Source: Tenrec ecaudatus (taxonomy: Eukaryota > Chordata > Mammalia > Afrosoricida > Tenrecidae). Taken from it: a DNA stretch of 64,000 nucleotides. The stretch covers positions 142,820,025-142,884,024 of the forward strand of contig NC_134539.1 of NCBI RefSeq assembly GCF_050624435.1, written 5' to 3'. The notes beneath the pieces are model-generated. The model was not told the origin of the DNA. It was given only the letters and a program-made list of their open reading frames with translations, and did not search any database. Numbering within the stretch: the first letter of the stretch is position 1; each line of letters opens with the position of its first letter. The position numbers and the translations under genes are program-made. Below are positions 46,621 to 64,000 of this stretch, piece after piece.

Positions 46621-48387
46621 CCGCTGATCCGCTGCCAGGTGGCTGCAGGGTGGGAAGCAGTCCCTGGGGAGTGTTGCCTGGGCACCGCTCCATTGGAGCG
46701 GGCTTCTTGGAGAAGCCTGCTGCACACCCTACTGTGCCCTGCTTTCACAAGGCAAAGAGCAACCCTGAAAGTCACCTCTCACCAAGAGAAGGAATTAGTC
46801 CAGTTCTTACAAAATCTACAGAGCCTGTGGAAAACAAAGGCAATGAGGATGAGTCATCTGTAGCCCATTTTCTCCCTCGTGAGGAGGAGGAGAATTTAAA
46901 GACTCCAGGGGACGCTGAGCACTGAAAACCCGATGGAGGGAGCCAGCCGGTCTACCCGGACACCCTGGGGTTTCCTTGACCATCATGGACGTCACTAGCC
47001 TCCGTGGATATCCGAAGTGAGAGGAGCTGGCTTTTCATTCTGTTCTGTTTAAATGGATTTCTAGTTTAAATCTGAAGCTGGTAAAGCACGTTTTAGTGTT
47101 GTTGTTGTTTGTTGTTGTTGCGCTTACCCTGCCGGAAGCAGCTCACTAGGCTTGTCTTCCAAGGGCTCTCTTGGTAGAGCCCACCCCCCACCTTTCTGCT
47201 ACAACCCAGTCAAGTACGTAGCTGTTGGTGACACCCAGGGCCCTCTTTAAGCACAATTTAATTGTGTGGTAGGACTGCATTTCCCTTCAATGGCTGATGA
47301 TTCAGTGTTCAAACTGAGACGTGTAAAATGCACAGCGGTTTTATGATTGGCTTTTTATGCACACCCGCACAACCAAGGTAAAAACGTCTCACTAATAACT
47401 TTTCTATTGATGGCAGCTTGAACTGATCCTCCTGTGGACATACTGGGTTAAATACAGTGTTTGAGGAAGTGACAAGGCCAAGTCTGACCACCCCTGGCTA
47501 CACAAAGAGAAACCACTTCCACAGCAACCCGAGGCCAACAAGCCTCCCCTCTTCCCCTTCCTTTATTCTGACACCCTGCACCCCTCCCACAGGACTCTTC
47601 TTCTTGGCAGGATTTGGTAACATATTGTAATGACCACACAGAACCCACACACAATGCTCGTGATTATGGGATTTATGGAGGAAGTACCGGTCACAGGTAG
47701 TACCAGATGGTAAGGATATAGTTCTTGTGTCTGCAACACTTCTCAACGTAGACATGTCTCTCTCTGGTCCTTGCTCTCTCAATCACATGGTTCCTTGGCC
47801 ACTGCCTTGTTCTGTGGCCTGGGAAGCCCGAGGCTCTGCCTCACTGTCGCTCATCATTGGTGCTATAGCATCATTGGTGCTTGTTCCCCGACTTCAAGTA
47901 GAAATCTCACATGCTCCAATAATGCTCTTCTTCCTTCCTGGTCTTGGCATCTCCTGTTCCTGCTTCAGAGATGCCTATCACCACGCTGTCTGCAGAGTCC
48001 TCTTCAATCACTGGAGGGAGCTACAAAGAGATAGACTGCAGGAGCCACAAGTAAGTCATTTCACCACCACCCCACTCTTCTAACCATCACCTCTTCCAGT
48101 GACATGTTTTACAATCACAATTAACCCTGGTCACAGTCACTCTCATCCAAGTCATAAAATTTTCTTGGCATCTTCCCGAGCACTCTCGTCCCTAGAGCTG
48201 TCAGGAGCAGAGGGAACTCTTCCGTGGGTACCTTCCTGTCTCACTCATTTTGAGGCTCAACACACTCATGGCAATGTGTACGCCAGCGACTCCGCGCCTT
48301 CACCACCCCATTTTATGCTTGATCTCAATCAAAAGGCGCAAGGCCAATATCACTCCCTGTTTTAGATATTCAGTTTCTAAATTGCCT
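46621..48387. other. Intergenic DNA, possible unclassified repeat
   Basis: No gene is supported. A block ending GATCTCAATCAAAAGGCGCA near 48320-48345 has a relative near 50620 (CTTCAATCAAAAGGTACCTG), so some of this may be an unnamed repeat. Confidence 0.3.
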
Positions 48388-49290
48388 ACACCCTGATGGA
48401 GTGGGCATTATGCTTGGGCTGCTAAGCACAACGTCAGCAGTTCAAACTCACCAGCTGTTCCTACAGAGAAAGATGAGGCTTTCTGCTCCCATTAAGAATT
48501 ACAGCCTCTTGTTTTTTTTCTTTCCAAACAGGCAGCCTCCACCAGCACACAAGTATTAGATCTTGACTGGGCCACTCAGAGAGAGCAAGGAATTCAGCAC
48601 CCACAATTACAGAACCTACGCTATCAGAAGGATAAGAGATGCCTTCAGAGGAAATACAAATGTAAAAGCTCCTGTAGAAATTCAAACCTTGGGGAATAAA
48701 GCCAAAAGAGACCTGGGAATAATTAGTTGACAGGTTCATATCAGCCAACTGTATTCCACGGACATGCCGATCATTGGGAACCCAGAGGAATCCCGGACCT
48801 AAGGAGGCCAGGCCAGCCCCCTGGCAGCCCCCAGGCCAGCCTCCTTCAGCATCCGTTCTTTACTTGGGGTGGGACCTCGCCCAACCATACGTGGCCTCGC
48901 ACACCAGCTAAAAGCATCCTCTTCCTCTGCCTGCCCATAAGAATTAATGATGGAGCGACCTTCCCGTTCCTTTGTAGCCTTTGTGAGAAGCATGACTGCC
49001 TCTGCCTGGTTCACGTGCTACAGTGCAGAGCTGCAGCTCATGCCAATGATTGTGCTGCGTGTGCCTGCACCTCCTGCCACTTCACCCCCCCCCCCCCGTT
49101 TTTGTAGGTCACTTCCGCTTGTATAGAGCGCTTCCCTACTGCGCTTCTTGGTGCCTGACAATAAACAAGATTGTCTCCCTAAACGACAACAAAGAGATTT
49201 ACAGCCTCAGGAACCCACAGGGGCAGTTCCGCCCTCCCCTATAAGGATGCTATAGGTGGGAATCCACTCAATGCCGTGAGTTTATCAACC
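48388..49290 (+). repeat. AfroSINE split by a 690-bp insertion
   Basis: The 5' half lies at 48388-48508 (TGGGCTGCTAAGCACAACGT and onward) and the 3' half at 49199-49290 (CAGGAACCCACAGGGGCAGT and onward). TTACAGCCTC occurs at both junctions, 48499-48508 and 49199-49208. The SINE continues in register across the gap. Confidence 0.8.
48509..49198. mobile_element. Unidentified 690-bp insert flanked by a 10-bp duplication
   Basis: It begins TTGTTTTTTTTCTTTCC and ends CTAAACGACAACAAAGAG, with AATAAA at about 49160 on the plus strand and a run of 13 C near 49086. The T run at the left suggests a minus-oriented retroelement with a poly(A) tail; the AATAAA and A-rich right end suggest plus orientation. 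Minus-strand open frames at 48461-48748 and 48799-49014 match nothing I recognise. It may be an LTR fossil or a processed copy of a transcript. Confidence 0.55.
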
Positions 49291-49894
49291 CAGTACTCTG
49301 AGGAGGCAGTAGTTTTGATGTGATGAATCATCATTCCATTTGGAACTTGGGTCCTTGGCAACTATAAGCAAAGTCCAGCCTAGAGCAGCCCATCCATCAA
49401 GACTTGCAGCAATGTGCACCAGCTCACAGTGTCCAACCTCTTTCTCTTCATTCGGTCAGGTTCTGGACACTCCGCCCTAACAATCTGCTAGGCTACATGG
49501 ACACCAACAGCAAGCTTAGGAATCCAAACACACCTCCCTTACACTTCACACGAGCTGGCTCCTTCACCTCAGCGGCTAGATCCTGCCCATAGGCTCAGAA
49601 TCCACACAGCTCCCTAAGCTTCAGACCAGTCCTCTCTTATTTAGCCTCTGTGAAGCAGGTCAACTAGTGCCAATGGAACCTATCCAAACTCAGCTGATCT
49701 CTTCACTGCTGTTTCCCCACTTCCACTCAACGAGTGGGCCTAGGTGGTCAGCATCGGCAGGGTACCTGTCTGCTCACCAGCACCTTTGATCAGGCAGTCA
49801 GTCATACAAGGGGGTTTTCTCTGATGGGCATAGGTTTTTTCCTGGCAACTATACATCCAAAGGCAAACTATTTGCTCAAAGGTCAAAAGGCCAG
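49291..49894. other. Intergenic DNA, nothing recognised
   Basis: No gene or clear repeat family. Confidence 0.3.
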
Positions 49895-50452
49895 CGTGGT
49901 AGTTACATCATCTGGTGTCAATTTGGGACTTGAGAGGATTAAGAGTGAAGGGGTGAAGTCTAGTCTGGCAATCAGGTTATAGCAAATAAGGCCTCTGATG
50001 TGGGTGGACATGGCCTGCTCCTGGGAATTCTGGGAACTCCGGTATTTCTCCTCCTTGGAGGGGGGGACACTCTCCTCACTCCCGGAGGGACATTCTACTG
50101 ACAAGACACGTGGCACTACACTGATAGACCCTGTGCCCTGGGAACTGGAGGAGCCACATGGAGACCCCGGCCAGCGCTGAGATGCTTACAACGCCAGTGG
50201 ACCCACAAGACTTTCCACCCACTAGCCTATGATTTCCTGCATTCGGTGTCATTGCACGTGTTCTGTGAGTCTGAAGAGGACTTTATAGATTGGTATTGGA
50301 CATAGGGGCTAATATCGGACTTAAGGACTTGATCTGGACTGGGCTGGGATGTTTTCTCAATATTCAACTGCTCTTGTATATAAAGTTCATACACATACGA
50401 GTCTCCATGAATCTGTTTCTCTAGTCTACCCGGACAAATACAGCCAGTCTGT
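49895..50452 (+). mobile_element. MaLR-like LTR fossil, left of two direct copies
   Basis: It opens GTAGTTACATCATCTGGTGT. Later blocks GATTGGTATTGGACATAGGG, GATCTGGACTGGGCTGGGAT and ATCTGTTTCTCTAGTCTACC are shared with 50690-51163. The layout recalls MLT1-type MaLR LTRs. Old and decayed. Confidence 0.55.
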
Positions 50453-50689
50453 AGTCCCCACCCCCACTCATGCTGCAGGTCTCTCCTTCACAAGTACATC
50501 TCTTATTCTCTCAGCAGTTCTAGGTAGGTCAGCATGTCTTTTCAAACACAAATGTCCTGGTGCTCCATGGTTTAGGTGAAGCTCAACTTTTCCATCTTAG
50601 GCCCCTTACTCTGCCTTGGCTTCAATCAAAAGGTACCTGCCCCCACTTTTCTTTCTTTTTTTTTATTTGCCCAGATAATTCCTAACTCC

Positions 50690-51163
50690 CCTCTGGTAAT
50701 TACATAATCTCCTGTCAACTTGAGGGCCTTAAGAGTGAAGGGGTGGAGTTTAGCCTATCAATCAGGTTCAACTTGACCTCATTTGGAGGTACAACCGAGG
50801 ATAAATAGCTCCCTGGAGGGGGGACCCACTGTCTCTGCTTCGCATGCCCGTTGACCAGCCACATGGAGCCACACTGATGGCAGCCAGAGCGCGGTGATGC
50901 TTGCACGGTCCCTGGACCCACAGCACTTTCACCCACCAGCCTGGGATCTTCCTGCATTCTGCATCATTGCATGTGCTACATGAGTCTGAAGAGGAATTTA
51001 TAGACCAGTATTGGACATTTGGGCTAATATCGGATTTATGGACGTGATCTGGACTGGGCTGGGATGTTTTCTTAATATACAATTACTCTGATATAAAACT
51101 CTGTGTTACACACACATGAGTGTCTCTGGATTTGTTTCTCTAGTCCACCCTGTCTAACACATG
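50690..51163 (+). mobile_element. MaLR-like LTR fossil, right of two direct copies
   Basis: It opens GGTAATTACATAATCTCCTG and ends GTTTCTCTAGTCCACCCTGT, CTAACACA. It has the same block order as 49895-50452, separated from it by about 240 bases of other sequence. Confidence 0.55.
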
Positions 51164-51562
51164 CCTTTTTAGCAAACTCAAGAAGACAAGCGTGCAAGCT
51201 CTCTGTCATCATAATTTGCAAAATTCATTTCTATCACACATGTATGTCTATTTTACCACCCCAGGTGGGAAAAGCCAGTACCCAAGGAATAGCGACACAT
51301 TTGTCCTGGGGAAGGCTGCCGCCTGCAGTCATTGCCCTCACTCCAGCCTCAGCCCTGAAGCTGTCCGAATCCATCCTGAGCACTTTGCATGCCCATTAAC
51401 CACTGACCTGCCAAGGTGAAACCCCAAGCGGACAAGGGAAGCAGTAGCCCTGCACCATAGCCCTGTGGCGGTGGGGAAGTTGGCGAGGGGGAGTTGTGGG
51501 GAGAGGTAGATTGGAGCAGACACAAAGAATTAGGACGCCTGGCCTAAGGGTGTCTTTCTCAG

Positions 51563-51745
51563 AACCAGAAAACCTCCGTTGAGTCAATTCTCACTTTGAG
51601 TCACCCTATGGGATGGAGTAGAACTGCCTTTGTGAGTTTCCAAGCCTGTACATCTTTGACAAGAACTGAAAGAAAGCTTCATCTTCCTCGGGAGGAGCTG
51701 GTGGCTCTGAAGCAATAACCGTGTGGCTAGCAGCCCAACCTGGAA
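51563..51745 (-). repeat. AfroSINE, antisense, diverged
   Basis: TTGAGTCAATTCTCACTTTG, then GGATGGAGTAGAACTGCC and a GGAGGAGCTGGTGGCTCTGA block. Confidence 0.7.
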
Positions 51746-52084
51746 GCCACGAGTGGAGCTGTCACTAGCTCAGTCCCTGCTCTCCCTGCCCAGCCTCCAC
51801 ATCTCTCATCACTCCCCCCCCCCCACCCCCGCCGTCCGTCCTCATTGTAGAGGTCCTCTGCTAGGGAAAAGGTCCTCTCACTTTTCCGGGACAGAACCGA
51901 GTGGGAGTCAGTGGGGACATCAAGGGATTTGGAGCGAACCACGCAGCCTGTTTGGATCTTAATTTCTTCATCTCGGGAACAAGTGGGCTGCTTGTCGCTC
52001 TGGAGTTCCCAAGTCTGAGGTTCTATGACTCTTTGGGGATGTGTGATGGCTTCTTCATGAGAGACTGTCAGCTAATGTCATGTC

Positions 52085-52090
<6 letters not shown>

Positions 52091-52140
<50 letters not shown>

Positions 52141-52143
52141 CGC
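52091..52143. repeat. (TG)n(CG)n microsatellite
   Basis: About 20 TG units followed by five CG units, about 700 bases upstream of the ACE start codon. Alternating purine-pyrimidine of this kind can adopt Z-DNA. Confidence 0.92.
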
Positions 52144-52730
52144 ATGCAAAGGGGTGGGAGGACACGAGTATGAGAGATCTCCTGTGCCTCTCTTGCCCCC
52201 CTTTCCTGGCAGCACCCCCATCTTTGAGCTACTCCCCCACCCAAGTCCCCAGGTGACCCCGCTGCTGAGAACATCGGGCCGCTTCCTCTTCAGCGTCAGT
52301 CCTGAAGCCCGAAGTCGTCGTCCCCCCCACCCCCGCCTGCGCAAGCCACACCCACCCACCGGTGAGGGCGCCCGACCTGCAAGGAACCAGTAACCCTCTC
52401 CCTGCCGCCCTCGCAGCGCCGCCGGACCCTCCGGGGCCCCCCTCGTCCTGCTGGACCCAGCGAGGCCTGAGGAGGGGAGGCGGGCGGGCGGAGGCGAGCC
52501 AGGGCCCCGGAGCTCCGGGATGGGGGGGCCGGGCGCCCTCGGCGCGTGGCCTCCATGACAGCCTGACCTCCGCGCCAGCCCGCCGGCCGGGCGCATCTCG
52601 GCGGGTCGCGCCCCTGCTCAGGGCGGGCCAGGAAGCCCGGTCCCGCCCCGCGCCTTTAGGCCGCGGACCCGGGGACTTTGGAGCCGAGAGGAAGCGCGGC
52701 TAGGGGAGGGGGTGTGTCGGGGCCGGGTTT

Positions 52731-52735
52731 TATAA
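52731..52735 (+). promoter_or_regulatory. ACE: TATA box of the somatic ACE promoter
   Basis: TATAA in the context GGTTTTATAACCCGC, about 97 bases before the start codon. A start near 52760 follows from normal TATA spacing. Confidence 0.7.
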
Positions 52736-52786
52736 CCCGCAGGCGGCGCGCAGAGAAGGGACAGCGCGAGCCACGCGCCGCACCTG

Positions 52787-52810
52787 CACCCGCACCCGCA
52801 CCCGCACCCG
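52787..52810 (+). repeat. ACE: (CACCCG)n hexanucleotide repeat in the ACE 5'UTR
   Basis: Four tandem CACCCG units lie 17 bases before the ATG and would be part of the leader. Confidence 0.85.
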
Positions 52811-52827
52811 CATCCCGCGCCCGCGCC

Positions 52828-64000
<11,173 letters not shown>

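Larger units (their letters stand above)
51164..52290. other. Intergenic DNA upstream of the ACE promoter
   Basis: It contains one antisense AfroSINE and a TG microsatellite. The rest is unique-looking. Distal ACE promoter elements may lie here but none is clear. Confidence 0.4.

Noticed and set aside
48461-49014. Two minus-strand open frames inside the unknown 690-base insert
   Set aside because: They lie in an insertion of unknown type, match no family, and are not linked to a promoter.
52362-52703. Open frame upstream of ACE exon 1
   Set aside because: It lies before the TATA box in CpG-island DNA and has no recognisable product.

Overview
This window is mammalian genomic DNA, and its repeats point to an afrotherian (tenrec, golden mole, aardvark, elephant group). 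It holds about twenty copies of a tRNA-derived SINE matching the AfroSINE pattern, several RTE/BovB-type LINE pieces whose 3' end shares the AfroSINE tail, and many 5'-truncated L1 3' ends. I lean weakly to a tenrec-like genome but cannot settle the species from sequence alone.

Gene layout follows the human chromosome 17q23 order TANC2 - CYB561 - ACE. Positions 1 to about 3700 look like the 3'UTR of TANC2 (plus strand, inferred from order and texture). CYB561 lies on the minus strand: five coding exons at 8080-11093 give an uninterrupted 252-residue cytochrome b561, with a 3'UTR ending near 7205 or further out near 6750, and a CpG-island promoter with noncoding first exons near 18.0-18.6 kb. 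About 34 kb of repeat-rich intergenic DNA follows. ACE starts on the plus strand at 52828. Exons 1-12 and 14-16 of the somatic enzyme, plus the testis-specific exon 13 with its own promoter in intron 12, are all present and in frame. The gene runs off the right edge inside intron 16, so most of the C-terminal catalytic domain is outside the window.

The two main genes have separate roles. CYB561 moves electrons across secretory-vesicle membranes to regenerate ascorbate. ACE is a membrane-anchored zinc dipeptidyl carboxypeptidase that makes angiotensin II. No splice site or reading frame defect was found in either.

The rest of the interest is in the repeats. Several nested insertions can be ordered in time from target-site duplications that are visible directly: L1 into RTE, an LTR-like element into L1, L1 into the same LTR-like family, mariner plus LTR into an older repeat, and a 690-bp unknown insert into an AfroSINE. 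A minisatellite of about 715 bp fills part of ACE intron 16, the intron that carries the Alu insertion/deletion polymorphism in humans. I found no evidence of a new coding system; the open frames in the intergenic DNA look like chance or repeat-derived.
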